From: Chloroflexota bacterium
GTDB taxonomy: Bacteria; Chloroflexota; Dormibacteria; Dormibacterales; Dormibacteraceae
Assembly: GCA_005880175.1 (NCBI GenBank)
Contig: VBJR01000157.1
Coordinates: forward strand, 1 to 38,435
Direction of reading: 5' to 3'
DNA length: 38,435 nucleotides
Made by a program: the position numbers and the translations under genes. A model generated the notes under the pieces. That model saw nothing but the letters and a program-made list of their open reading frames with translations. It made no database searches and was not told where the DNA came from. Shown here piece after piece: positions 1-10,300 of this stretch (within the stretch, counting starts at the first letter, position 1; the number at the start of each line of letters is the position of its first letter).

Positions 1-552
1 CCGCCCTTCGGCATGACCGGCACCACCACCCTGTCCCGGGACAGGGCGGCGCTGGGCACCAGCCCGGTGCCGGGCATCGGGGCGTTCCCGATCCCGGACA
101 GCCCGGGCACGTACACGCTGGAGGCCACGGCCAGCCGCGTCGTTCCGTGGTCGGTGATCGGCACGAGCGCCGACGTGACGTGGACGTTCGCCGACCCGGG
201 CGCGGCCGCCCCGGCGGCGCCGCTCCCGCTGCTCGTGGTCCGGGCCAGCGGCGATGTGGACCCGCAGGGGACGGCGGGGGCCGGCGGACCGTTCCGGCTC
301 GACCTGCTGGTCCAGCGCCAGCCCGGCGCGCCGCCCAGCAGGGTGACGGCGCTGGGGGTCCAGGTCTCGTACGACGACGGCGCCACCTGGACGACCGTCC
401 CGGTGGACCGCGACGGCAGCTCGGGGCACGCCCTCCTCCGCAATCCGGCTGGCGCCGGGTTCGCGTCGCTGCGCCTCACCGCGCGCGACGCGGCGGGGGA
501 CTCTGTCACGCAGACCGTGATCAGGGCGTACCAGTTCGGCCCGGTCAGTTGA
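1..552 (+). CDS. C-terminal part of a subtilisin-like (S8) secreted peptidase, cut by the window edge
   Basis: The reading frame is open from base 1 to a TGA at 550-552, so the gene starts upstream of the window. The 183 visible residues contain no catalytic motif. They look like the beta-rich C-terminal region of large actinobacterial S8 peptidases: a stretch ending in a W-T-F motif (PWSVIGTSADVTWTF), then an Ig-like segment with VSYDDGATWTTVPV and a terminal TQTVIRAYQFG. In that family these parts follow the protease domain and are exported. The family call rests on the resemblance of this tail, not on an active site. The stop overlaps the TTG start proposed for the next gene. Nothing here links it to the biosynthetic genes downstream. 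Confidence 0.55.
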   Translation, partial: PPFGMTGTTTLSRDRAALGTSPVPGIGAFPIPDSPGTYTLEATASRVVPWSVIGTSADVTWTFADPGAAAPAAPLPLLVVRASGDVDPQGTAGAGGPFRLDLLVQRQPGAPPSRVTALGVQVSYDDGATWTTVPVDRDGSSGHALLRNPAGAGFASLRLTARDAAGDSVTQTVIRAYQFGPVS

Positions 553-1424
553 AGGCAACCGTCTTCGAGGCGGGGGAGGAGCGACGACCGTCGCTCCTCC
601 CGGCCGCCCGGCCGCGGTACCTGCTCTGCGAGCCGCGGTACTTCGCCGTGGTGGACGAGCTGAACCCGTGGATGGACCGCTCCGTCCAGCCGTCGCCTGA
701 CTGCGTGGAGGCGGAGTGGACCGGGCTCGTGCGCACCGTGGAGAGCCTGGGCGCGGACGTCGACGTCATGCGCGGCGTCTCGGGCCTGCCCGACCTGGTG
801 TTCACCCGGGACGCGTGCATCCCGCTCGACGGCAGCTACGTGCGCGCGAGCTTCCGCTGCCCGGAGCGGCGCGCGGAGGCCGACCACGTGGCGGCGTGGC
901 TGCGCCGTCACGGCCGCGAGCCGGCCGACCTGGAGCCGGCCCAGGACGCGTACCTGGAGGGCGGCGACGTGTGCGTGTTCGGCCCCCACGTGCTGGCGGG
1001 CTGGGGCTTTCGCAGCAGCCGAGCCGGGCACGCCGCGCTGGCCGACCGACTGGACGTGACCGTGCACTCGATGCGGCTCGTGGACCCGCGCTTCTACCAC
1101 CTCGACATGTGCGTGTGCCCGCTGGACGGCCGGCACGCGCTGGTCGCGCCGGAGATGCTGGACCGCGCGGCCCGGCGCCTGCTCTCCGACCTCGTGCCGG
1201 AGCCGATCGAGCTGTGCCGCGCCGAGGCGCTGTCATTCTGTGCGAACGCGATCGTCGTCGACGGCTGTGTCGTGATGTCACAGTGCCCGCCACGACTGCG
1301 TCACGTGCTCGCGGAGCACGGCTTCGAGGTGCGCTGCGCGCCTGTGGCGGAGTTTCGGAAGGCGGGCGGCGCCGTGAGCTGCCTGACCCTGCCGCTGAAC
1401 CGCTCGACGCGGCCCGCGGCGTAG
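549..1424 (+). CDS. Arginine deiminase / dimethylargininase-like amidinohydrolase (GME superfamily)
   Basis: A 291-residue enzyme of the guanidine-modifying superfamily, which hydrolyses or transfers amidino groups of arginine derivatives. Visible motifs are CEPRYFAVVDELNPWM near the N terminus, DLVFTRDA, the substrate-binding LEGGD, a His in FYHLD, and the probable nucleophile Cys in GGAVSCLTLPL close to the C terminus. Family length fits. The start is chosen as TTG at 549, which overlaps the preceding TGA; no ATG or GTG in frame lies between there and the conserved CEPRYF motif, and the ribosome site is weak. Its position just before an NRPS suggests it supplies a citrulline-, ornithine- or guanidine-type building block, but this is inference. 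It could equally be a housekeeping dimethylargininase. Confidence 0.75.
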   Translation: MKATVFEAGEERRPSLLPAARPRYLLCEPRYFAVVDELNPWMDRSVQPSPDCVEAEWTGLVRTVESLGADVDVMRGVSGLPDLVFTRDACIPLDGSYVRASFRCPERRAEADHVAAWLRRHGREPADLEPAQDAYLEGGDVCVFGPHVLAGWGFRSSRAGHAALADRLDVTVHSMRLVDPRFYHLDMCVCPLDGRHALVAPEMLDRAARRLLSDLVPEPIELCRAEALSFCANAIVVDGCVVMSQCPPRLRHVLAEHGFEVRCAPVAEFRKAGGAVSCLTLPLNRSTRPAA

Positions 1425-1542
1425 TACCCGGTCTCACTCGTAACGAGCGCTGTTCTAGTACCTGCGCGAACTCGGGTACTAGTCCCTGGTACGTCATCCC
1501 GATGTCGCGGTACCAGTACGCAAAACGACTGTGGTTTAGTAC
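1424..1542. promoter_or_regulatory. Array of AGTACC/GGTACT boxes with two inverted repeats (candidate operator region)
   Basis: This stretch lies between the amidinohydrolase and the MFS gene and has GTAC seven times in about 120 bases (first bases 1424, 1458, 1476, 1489, 1510, 1516, 1539). Several extend to AGTACC or its complement. Two clear inverted repeats occur: 8-base arms CTAGTACC/GGTACTAG at 1455-1482, and 7-base arms CTGGTAC/GTACCAG at 1486-1516. The array ends about 25 bases before a -35 element, where an activator or repressor would bind. The regulator is unknown; the LuxR-type gene at 10448-11092 is one candidate. Confidence 0.5.
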
Positions 1543-1567
1543 CGCAAAAACCTCGCAATTGACAGGC

Positions 1568-1597
1568 TTGACGTGCTGTCACGGGCCTCGGTATAGT
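1568..1597 (+). promoter_or_regulatory. Sigma-70-type promoter for the MFS-hydrolase-NRPS operon
   Basis: TTGACG (1568-1573) and TATAGT (1592-1597) are separated by 18 bases, close to the housekeeping consensus and unusually good for this GC-rich window. A second TTGACA at 1559-1564 is too far from the -10 to pair with it. Transcription would begin near 1604, leaving a leader of about 110 bases that contains the small open frame at 1674-1709. Genes 1716 to 10436 follow with gaps of 16 bases or an overlap, so they probably share this promoter. Confidence 0.6.
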
Positions 1598-1673
1598 CGC
1601 TTCCGGTCACAGATTCGGCACTGGCAGAGCGCCATCTTCGACAGACCGATACGACATCAGTCGTGGGGGGATC

Positions 1674-1709
1674 ATGTACGGCAACGTCTGTTTCCAGACA
1701 ACGCGGTAG
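1674..1709 (+). CDS. Candidate 11-residue leader peptide upstream of the MFS gene
   Basis: An ATG at 1674 is preceded by a run of G (GGGGGG, 1665-1670), a fair ribosome site, and opens MYGNVCFQTTR followed by TAG at 1707-1709. The stop is 6 bases before the GTG start of the MFS gene, in the same frame. Five-base arms ACGCG (1701-1705) and CGCGT (1713-1717) can pair, placing the leader stop in the loop and the first two bases of the MFS start codon in the stem. This is the layout expected for coupling or translational attenuation of an exporter gene. It could also be the remnant of an N-terminal extension interrupted by a stop. Confidence 0.35.
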   Translation: MYGNVCFQTTR

Positions 1710-1715
1710 CTGCGC

Positions 1716-2984
1716 GTGCGAACACTGCTCAAGGATCGAAATCTCGTATTCGTTCTCAGTGCCGGCATGGTCTCCCAGCTGGGCGACTGGGCGCTGCTGC
1801 TGGCGCTCCCGCTGTTCGTGTACTCGCGGACGCACTCGATCACATCCACAGGCGCGCTGGTCACCGTCCAGCTGCTGCCGCGCCTGGTCTTCAGCCCCAT
1901 CGCGGGCGTGCTCGCGGATCGCTGGAACCGCAAGCTGACGCTGATCGGCGCGGACGTCTTCCGGGCCGGCCTGCTGCTGCTCCTGGTCGCGATGGCGGCC
2001 GGCGCGCCGCTCGGGCTGGTGTACGCGGTGGCGCTGCTGGAGGCGTCGGCGTCGCAGCTGTTCGTCGCCGCGGACGGCGCCCTGCTGCCCGTGATCGTGC
2101 GCAGGGAGAACCTGCTCCGGGCCAACTCGCTGTTCTCGGTCGGCACCAGCACCATTCGCCTGGTCGGGCCGCCGGCCGGCGGCCTGCTGTTCGCGGTGCT
2201 GGGGCTGACCGCCTCCGCGATCGTGGACAGCGGCTCGTTCGTGCTCTCGGCGCTCCTCCTGCTCGGGATCCGCCTGCCGGCCGCCGCGCGGCCCGCCGCC
2301 GAGGGCGCCGGGGACGGCGCGCGGGGCATCCCGGCGGCGTTCGTCCGGGAGCTGGCCGAGGGCGTCCGCTGCATCGTGACCAGCCGCGTCTTCGAGGCGC
2401 TGTGCCTGGTGCTGGGGACGGTGATGGTCGCCCAGGGCATGCTCGAGACGCTCCTCGTCCCGTTCGTGGTGGACGTGCTCCACTTCGACCCGACGCGGTA
2501 CGGGGTGCTGACGGCGGCGCAGGGCCTGGGCGCCCTGCTCGGCGCCCTCGCCCTGGCGGCGGTGAGCCGGTACCTGACCAGCGGCCGCGTCGTGGGCGCC
2601 GCGCTCGTGGTGGCCGGGGTCGGCCTGGTGGGCTTCGTCACGGCCCGTCCGCTGGCCGTCAGCGCGGCCACGTTGTTCCTGCTCAGCGTGCCGATGGTCG
2701 CGGCCTCGGCGTGGATGCAGGCGTACTACCAGGAGCACGTGGACAACGAGCTCCTGGGCCGGGTCTTCGGCCTCACCGAGACGGTCTCCAGCGTCGGCAT
2801 CCTCCTGGGCGTGGGCGCCGCGTCCCTCCTCGGCGGCCACGTGGGCGTCGTGCCGCTGCTGCTCGCGGCCGCCGGCCTGCTCATCGTCACCGGCGCGGTC
2901 GCGGTGGTCGCGCTGTGGACCGCGAGGACCGGGCAGGCGGACGTCGCCGCCCCCGCCAGCGAGATGGCGGCGGCGGCCGAATAG
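1716..2984 (+). CDS. MFS drug/metabolite exporter (MFS_3, EntS-like)
   Basis: A 422-residue membrane protein of the major facilitator superfamily with about 12 hydrophobic segments. The loop after the second segment carries GVLADRWNRK, the family's conserved D-R-x-x-R/K signature, and the protein opens with the typical RNLVFVLSAGMVSQLGDWAL of the enterobactin-exporter-like group. Start: GTG at 1716. There is no strong ribosome site directly before it, which fits re-initiation after the 11-codon leader ending at 1709. It is the first long gene after the promoter at 1568-1597 and is followed 16 bases later by the serine hydrolase. Its most likely role is export of the NRPS product or self-protection. 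This is inferred from position; the substrate cannot be read from sequence. Confidence 0.85.
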   Translation: MRTLLKDRNLVFVLSAGMVSQLGDWALLLALPLFVYSRTHSITSTGALVTVQLLPRLVFSPIAGVLADRWNRKLTLIGADVFRAGLLLLLVAMAAGAPLGLVYAVALLEASASQLFVAADGALLPVIVRRENLLRANSLFSVGTSTIRLVGPPAGGLLFAVLGLTASAIVDSGSFVLSALLLLGIRLPAAARPAAEGAGDGARGIPAAFVRELAEGVRCIVTSRVFEALCLVLGTVMVAQGMLETLLVPFVVDVLHFDPTRYGVLTAAQGLGALLGALALAAVSRYLTSGRVVGAALVVAGVGLVGFVTARPLAVSAATLFLLSVPMVAASAWMQAYYQEHVDNELLGRVFGLTETVSSVGILLGVGAASLLGGHVGVVPLLLAAAGLLIVTGAVAVVALWTARTGQADVAAPASEMAAAAE

Positions 2985-3000
2985 GAAAAGGGGGAGCTCG

Positions 3001-4365
3001 ATGACGATGATCGGGAAGACAGCCGCGTCCACGCTCGCCCGCCAGGTGCGGGACGCGATCCGGGACACGGCCTCGACGTTCACCATCCCGGGAGTCCAGG
3101 TCGCGTGGTCGTGCGACGGCGTGGTCGACCACCTGGAGCACGGCACGATCGGCGCCGGCCGGCCCGCGCCGGTGACGGCCGACACGCGGTTCCCGCTGGC
3201 GTCCGTCACCAAGGTGTTCACCGCGACGCTGGCGATGCAGCTGGTGGGCGACGGCACGCTGGACCTGGACGCGCCGATCGGCGACACGCTGCCGCCGGGC
3301 CGGTGCCGCGAGGTGCTCGGCGACGTCACGCTGCGGCACCTGCTCACGCACACCAGCGGCCTGGAGGACGATCCCGCCGAGACCGAGGGCCGGCGCGGGT
3401 CGCCGGGCCAGTACCTCCGCCTGTGCACGCGGGAGCGGCTGTTCGCGCCCGGCGAGCACTTCTCGTACGCGAACGCCGGGTACGTCGCGGTCGGCCACCT
3501 GATCGAGGCCGCGTCCGGCGAGTCGTGGGCCGACGCCGTCCAGGCGTACCTGCTCGACCCGATCGAGGTCCGGGGCGGGTTCTTCCTGTCCGAGCCGCTG
3601 CCGCCGGGGCTGATGGCGGACGGCCACGTGCGCCGGCCCGACGGCGAGATCGCCGGCCTGCCGCCGTCCCCCGGCGAGGGGCGGGCGTGGGCGCCGTGCT
3701 GCGGCCTGGCGCTGAACGCGCAGGGCCTCCTGGCGCTGGTGCGGCTGCACCTGGCGGACGGGCGGACGCCGCTCGGGTTCCCGCTGCTGGACGCGGCGCT
3801 GGCGCGCGAGATGCGGGCGCCGGCCGTGCCCGTGCCGGACCCGACGTTCGCGGACGCGTGGGGGCTCGGCTGGGCCGTGCTCCGGAGCGGCTCGAGCCCG
3901 GTCCCGGACGGCCGCTGGTTCGGCCACGACGGCGACGACGCCGGCTGGACGGCGCGCGTGCGGGCCAGCGCGGACGGCGAGTTCGCGATCGCGATGCTGG
4001 CCAGCTGCGTCCCGGTGGACGAGGAGTGGGGGCGGCTGGTGGGCGCCCTCCAGGAGCTCGGGGTGGACGTCGGCCAGGCGTCGCCGCCGGCGCTGCCGGC
4101 GCGGACCGTGCCGATCGACCCGGCCGTCGCCGGCGGCTACGAGAACGGCGGCGGGCGGCTGTGGGTCGTCCCGGACGAGGGCGGGTACGCGCTCACGGAC
4201 GGGCGGGAGCGGGTGCCGCTGCGGGCGGCGGGACCGGACCGCTGCGTGGGCGTGCCGGGGGAGCCGGGCGACGTCCCGTTCCTGGTCGGGTTCCTGCGCG
4301 ACGACGACGGCGCGGTCGGCCACCTGTTCCAGCGGGGACGGGTCTCACGGAGGGTTGCGGCGTGA
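3001..4365 (+). CDS. Serine hydrolase of class C beta-lactamase/PBP fold; probable stand-alone PBP-type thioesterase
   Basis: A 454-residue protein with the three active-site boxes of the PBP/class C beta-lactamase fold: SVTK with nucleophile Ser68 and Lys71, YAN with Tyr156 and Asn158, and an HDG box at 309-311 in place of KTG. A further region (about 365-454) resembles the lipocalin-like C-terminal domain of this group. There is no signal peptide, so it acts in the cytosol, unlike a true PBP. Start: ATG at 3001 after AAGGGGGAG. Its stop overlaps the NRPS start (GTGA). The next gene ends in an epimerisation domain and has no thioesterase. SurE-type enzymes of this size release and often cyclise peptides whose last residue is D, and sit beside exactly such NRPSs. 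The thioesterase role is therefore a strong inference; esterase or D-peptidase activity is the alternative. Confidence 0.75.
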   Translation: MTMIGKTAASTLARQVRDAIRDTASTFTIPGVQVAWSCDGVVDHLEHGTIGAGRPAPVTADTRFPLASVTKVFTATLAMQLVGDGTLDLDAPIGDTLPPGRCREVLGDVTLRHLLTHTSGLEDDPAETEGRRGSPGQYLRLCTRERLFAPGEHFSYANAGYVAVGHLIEAASGESWADAVQAYLLDPIEVRGGFFLSEPLPPGLMADGHVRRPDGEIAGLPPSPGEGRAWAPCCGLALNAQGLLALVRLHLADGRTPLGFPLLDAALAREMRAPAVPVPDPTFADAWGLGWAVLRSGSSPVPDGRWFGHDGDDAGWTARVRASADGEFAIAMLASCVPVDEEWGRLVGALQELGVDVGQASPPALPARTVPIDPAVAGGYENGGGRLWVVPDEGGYALTDGRERVPLRAAGPDRCVGVPGEPGDVPFLVGFLRDDDGAVGHLFQRGRVSRRVAA

Positions 4366-7300
4366 CGATGATCCGGCTGATCGAGGAGCAGGTGGCGCGG
4401 AGGCCTGGCGCCGTCGCCCTGGTCTGCGGTGGCGAGGAGCTGACGTACGCGGAGCTGAACCGCCGGGCCAACCGGCTGGCGCACCAGCTGCGCGCTCTGG
4501 GCGCGGGGCCCGAGACGCGGGTGGCGGTGCGGCTGGGGCGGACGCCGGAGCTGGCGGTGGCGCTGCTGGGTGTGCTCAAGGCGGGAGCGGCGTATGTGCC
4601 GCTGGACCCCGAGTACCCGTCCGAGCGGCTGGCCTACATGCTGGCCGACTCGGGAGCCGGGATCGAGCTGACCGGCGCCTGGCTGGCCGAGCGGGCGGAC
4701 GCCATCGCGTCCTGCCCGGCCAGCGACCCCGAGCCCTGGGGGAGCGAGTCGAGCCTGGCCTACGTGATCTACACCTCGGGCTCGACCGGCCGTCCCAAGG
4801 GCGTGATGGTGGAGCGCCGGGCGCTGGGCGAGGTGGTGCGCGGTGCGGTGGAGCAGTACGGGCTGACGGCCACGGACCGTGTGCTGCAGTTCGCGCCGGC
4901 GAGCTTCGACCCGTCTTTGGAGCAGCTGCTGCCGGGGCTGACGTGCGGTGCCACGGTGGTGCTGCGGGCGGGCGAGCCGTGGGTTGGGGGCGAGCTGCTG
5001 GAGGGGATCCGGTCGAGCGGGGTGACGGTGGCGAACGTGACGCCGGCGTACTGGCACGGGTTGGTGGAGGAGCTGGAGCGCCGGGGTGAGTCGGGGCTGG
5101 GTCGGCTGCGGCTGCTGATCCTGGGTGGGGACGTGGTGGGTCCTGGGGACCTTGGGCAGTGGACGCGGCGGGTGTCGGGTGTGCGGCTGCTGAACGCGTA
5201 CGGGCCGACGGAGGCGGGTGTGACGGCGACGCTGTACGAGGTGGCCGGGGAGTGGGACGGGCAGTCGCGGGTGCCGATCGGTCGAGGGGTGGTGGGGACG
5301 AGCGTGCACGTGGTGGACGGTGAGCTGCGTGCGGTGGGGGTGGGAGTGCCGGGCGAGCTCTGCATCGGTGGGGCGCGGGTGGCGCGCGGCTACCTGGAGC
5401 GTCCTGGTCTGAGCGGAGAGCGGTTCGTGCCGGACCCGTTCGGGGGCGGTGGGAGCCGGATGTACCGGACGGGGGACGTGGTGCGGTGGCGGGTGCGCGG
5501 AGCGCGTGTGGAGCTGGGCGAGGTGGAGGCGGCGCTGCGTGGCCTGGCGGGTGTGTCGGGGGCGGCGGCGGCGGTGCGCGGGGGCCGGCTGGTGGGGTAC
5601 GTGGTGCCCGGGGCGGGCCTGGAGGTGGGGCGGCTGCGAGAGGAGCTGTCGCGAGAGCTGCCGGGGTACATGGTGCCGTCGGCGTGGGTGGAGGTGGGCG
5701 AGCTGCCGCTGACGCCGAGCGGGAAGGTGGACCGTCGGCGGCTGCCGGAGCCGGTGCTGGAGTCGGCGGCCGGGTACGAGGCTCCCCGGGACGAGGTGGA
5801 GGTGGCGCTGGCCGAGGTGTGGTCGGAGGTGCTGCGGGTGGAGCGGGTGGGCGTCCACGACAACTTCTTCGCGCTCGGCGGCGACTCGATCGCGAACATG
5901 CGGGTCGTGTCGCGGGTGCGCCAGGCGCTAGGGGCCGAGCTGCCGGTGCGGGCGGTGTTCGGCTCGCCGACGATCGCGGCCCTGGCCGACCAGGTGCGCG
6001 CGGCCGGCGCGGCCGGCGGCCCGGCGCTGGAGCCGAGGCCGGCGGACGCGGAGGCGGTGCTGTCGTACGCGCAGCAGCGGCTGTGGTTCCTGGACCAGTT
6101 CGAGCCGGGCAGCGCGGAGTACAACGTGCCGCTGGGCCTGCGCCTGAAGGGCGCCCTGGACGAGGCCGCGCTGCGGCGCGCCCTCGACGGCGTGGTGGCG
6201 CGGCACCGGGTGCTGCGGACGAGCTTCGGCGCGGAGCGCGGCCGCCCGACGCTGGTCGTGCAGGAGCGGGTCGAGGTGCCGTGGCAGGGGGTGGACCTGC
6301 GCGAGCTGCCGGCGCCCGAGCGCGACGCGGAGGCGAGGCGCCTGGCGGAGGCCGAGGCGGCGGCCGCGTTCGGCCTGGACCAGGCCCCCCTGCTGCGGGT
6401 GCTGCTGCTCCGCCTCGCCGACGACGAGCGCGTGCTCGTGCTGAACCAGCACCACATCGTCACCGACGGCTGGTCGCACAGCGTGCTGGTCGCTGAGCTG
6501 GGCGAGCTGTACGCGGCCGAGGTGGAGGGCCGGGCGCCGGCGCTGCCGGAGCTGCGAGTCCAGTACGAGGACTACGCGCACTGGCAGCGGCGGTGGCTGA
6601 GCGGTGAGGAGCTGGAGCGGCAGCTCGGCTACTGGCGGGAGGCGCTGGCCGGTCTGGAGCCGCTGGAGCTGCCCACCGACCGCCCCCGGCCGCCGGTGCG
6701 GAGCTCGCGCGGGGGCAGCCACGAGCTGCGCCTGGACGCGGGGTTGACGAGCCGGCTGCGGGAGCTGGGCCGGGCCCGGGGAGCGACGCTGCACCAGGTG
6801 CTGATGGCGGCGCTGATGGTGCTGCTGTGGCGGTACACCGGCCAGGAGGACCTGGCTCTCGGCACGCCCACCGCCGGGCGCACCCGGCGTGAGCTGGAGG
6901 AGCTGGTGGGGTTCTTCGTGAACACGCTGGTGATCCGTGGCCAGGTGGGCGGTGAGGACAGCTTCGAGCGTGTGCTGGAGCGTGTGCGGGAGTCGTCGCT
7001 GGGGGCGCAGGCGCACGAGGAGGTGCCGTTCGAGAAGCTGGTGGACGAGTTGGGCGTGGAGCGTGACCCGAGCCGGACGCCGCTGTTCCAGGTCTCCTGC
7101 GTGCTCCAGAACGCCCCCGGGGGCGAGCTGCGCCTGCCCGGCCTGGAGATCGCCGACTACGAGCTGTCCACCGACACGGCCAAGTACGACCTGTCCGCCG
7201 GGTTCGCGGAGGTGGACGGCGGGCTGGCCGGCGAGCTGGCGTACGCCGCCGACCTGTTCGAGCCCGGGACGATCCAGCGGCTCGCCGGCCACCTGGACGT

Positions 7301-10300
7301 GCTGCTGCGGGCGGTGGCGGCGGAGCCGGCACGGCCGCTGCGGGACCTGCCGCTCCTGACCGGGGACGACCGCCGCCTGCTCGACGAGTGGAGCCGGGCC
7401 CCCGGCCACACCGCGGAGACGCGCACCACGGTCGAGCTGTTCGAGGAGCAGGCGCGGCGGCGGCCGGACGCGGTCGCCGTGACCTCCGGCGACGAGCGGC
7501 TGACGTACGGCGACCTGAACCGGCGGGCGAATCGCCTCGCCCATCACCTGCGGAGCCTCGGCGCCGGACCGGAGGACCGGGTGGCGATCTGCCTGGACCG
7601 CTCGCCCGACCTGGTCACCGCCATCCTCGGCACGCTCAAGGCGGGCGCGGCGTACGTGCCGCTCGACCCCGCGTACCCCGCCGAGCGGCTGGCCCACGTC
7701 CAGGCCGACGCGGGCGCGCGCCTGCTGCTGACCAGCGCCTGGCTGGAGGACCAGCGCGAGGCGATGGCCCGGTGCCCGGACGCGGACCCGGTCCCGCTGG
7801 CCGGCCCGGGCAACCTGGCCTACGCGATCTACACGTCCGGCTCGACCGGCCGGCCGAAGGGCGTGATGGTCGAGCACCGGGCGCTGAGCAACCAGCTGGG
7901 CTGGCTCCGGCACGCGTTCGCCGGCGGCGCCGGCGGGATGCTGCAGCGGACGTCGCCGAGCTTCGACGCCTCGGTGTGGGAGCTGCTGTTCCCGCTCGTG
8001 GCCGGCGAGGAGCTGGTGATCGCCGGCGCGGACGACGTCCTGGAGCCGGCCCGGCTGGCGGCCCTCGTCGCCGGCCGCGGCGTGACGCGCCTGCAGGTGG
8101 TGCCGAGCCTGCTCCGGGTGCTGCTGCGCGACCTGGAGGCGGCCGGCTGCAAGGACCTGCGCTGGCTGTACGCGGGCGGCGAGCCGCTGGACGCCGCCCT
8201 GTGCCGGCAGGTCCACGCGGCGCTGCCCGGGGTCCGGCTCGTGAACCTGTACGGGCCCACCGAGACGTGCATCCAGGTGCTGACGCACGAGGTGGCCGCC
8301 CGCGAGGTCGAGACGGACGAGCGCGTGGCGATCGGCCGCCCGGTGGCGAACACGCGGGCGCACGTCCTGGACCGCGAGCTGCGGCCGGTGCCGCCCGGGG
8401 TGGCGGGCGAGCTGTACGTCGGCGGCGTCCAGGTCGCCCGCGGCTACCTGGGCATGCCGGGCCTGACGGCCGAGCGCTTCGTGCCCGACCCGCTCGGCGC
8501 CGGGCCAAGCGCCCGGCTCTACCGGACCGGCGACCTCGTGCGCTACCGGGCCCACGGCGAGCTGGAGTACCTGGGCCGCCTGGACGAGCAGGTGAAGGTG
8601 CGCGGGTTCCGGATCGAGCTCGGGGAGATCGAGGCGGTCCTGCGCGAGCACCCGCGCGTGGCCCAGGCGGCCGTCGCCGTCCGCGACCTGCCGGCCGGCG
8701 GCCGGCAGCTCGTCGCGTACACGGTCGGCGAGGCGGGCGCCGGCGCCGAGGTGGGGGCGTGGCTGCGCCAGCGGCTGCCGGAGCACATGGTGCCCGCCGC
8801 CACCGTCGAGCTGGACGCGCTGCCGCTCACGACCAGCGGCAAGGTGGACCGCAAGCGCCTGCCCGAGCCGGCGCTCGCGTCGGCGGCCGGCTACGAGGCG
8901 CCGCGCGACGAGGTCGAGGCGGCACTGGCGGAGGTGTGGGCGGACGTGCTGCGCCTCGACCGCGTCGGCGTCCACGACAACTTCTTCGAGCTGGGCGGCG
9001 ACTCGATCCTGAGCATCCAGGTGGTCGCCCAGTGCGCCGAGCGCGGCCTCCGGCTCACGTCGAAGCACCTGTTCCAGCAGCAGACCATCGCCGCCCTGCG
9101 GCCCGTCGTCGAGGAGGCCCGGTCGGGCGCGGCGCGGGAGTCCGGCGTGGGACCGGCCCCGCTGACGCCGATCCAGCGCTGGCACTTCGCGACCGCCGCG
9201 CACCCCGGCCACTACAGCCAGTCGCTGCTGCTGCGGGTCTCCGAGCGGGTGGGCGCGGACGTGCTCCGCCGGGCCCTGCGCACGCTGGTGGCCGAGCACG
9301 ACCAGCTGCGGGCGCGGTTCTGGCGCGAGGCCGGGCGGTGGGCGCAGGAGGTGGCCGAGGCCGGGCCGGACCCGGAGCTGGTCGAGGCGGATGGCGCCGA
9401 CCTCGAGGCGGTGGCGGAGCGGCTCCAGGGCCCTCGCGACCTGGGCCGCGACCCGATGCTGCGGGCCGCCCTGCTCGCCACCGCCGCGGGCGAGCCGAAC
9501 CTGCTGTTCCTCGACGTGCACCACCTGGTGGTGGACGGCGTCTCCTGGCGTGTCCTCATCGGCGACCTGGAGGCCGCCTGCGCGCAGCTGCTGGACGGCC
9601 GCGAGCCCGCGTTGGCGCCGGCGACGACGCCGTTCAAGCGCTGGGCCGAGCTGCTGGAGGCGAGGGCCGGCGAGCCGGACCTGCTCGAGCGCCTCGACGA
9701 GTGGACCCGGCCCGAGCGCGAGCGCGCCGGCCGCCTGCCGGTGGACCTGCCGGACGGCCGCAACCTGGTCTCGACGGCGGACACGGTGTCGGTGTCGCTG
9801 CCGGCCGAGGAGACGCGGCTGCTGCTGCAGAAGCTGCCGGCCGTGTACCGCACGCAGATCAACGAGGTGCTGCTGACCGCGCTCGGCCTCGTGCTGGCGG
9901 AGTGGAGCGGGAGCCGGTGGGTCCAGGTCGAGGTCGAGGGCCACGGCCGCGAGGAGGTGTTCGACGGGGTGGACCTGACCCGGACGGTGGGCTGGTTCAC
10001 GACCGAGGCGCCCGTCCTGCTGGAGCTGGCGGAATCGGGCGACGTGGTGGCCAGCCTGCGGGCGCTGCGGGGCCGGCTGCGCGGGCTGGGACCGCGGCTG
10101 CTCGAGTACGGGCTGCTGCGCCATCTCGGCCCCGAGGACGTCCGGGAGCGGCTGCGCGCGCTGCCCCCGGCCGAGGTGACGTTCAACTATCTCGGCCAGT
10201 GGGACAACCTGAGCGGCGGCGCGGCCGGCCTGCTCCAGCCGGCGGACGATCTCTCGGCCGGCATGGGCCAGGCGGCGGACCAGGCCCGCTCGCACCTGCT

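Noticed and set aside
3105..4361. NRPS N-terminal extension beginning inside the hydrolase gene
   Set aside because: The extra 400 residues are an out-of-frame shadow of the hydrolase; GTG 4362 has a good ribosome site and directly precedes the A domain.
4362..5800. A1 as an aryl-acid-activating domain loading 3,4-AHBA
   Set aside because: The Asp at position 235 (FDPS), which holds the alpha-amino group of amino acids, is present, so an amino acid is expected.
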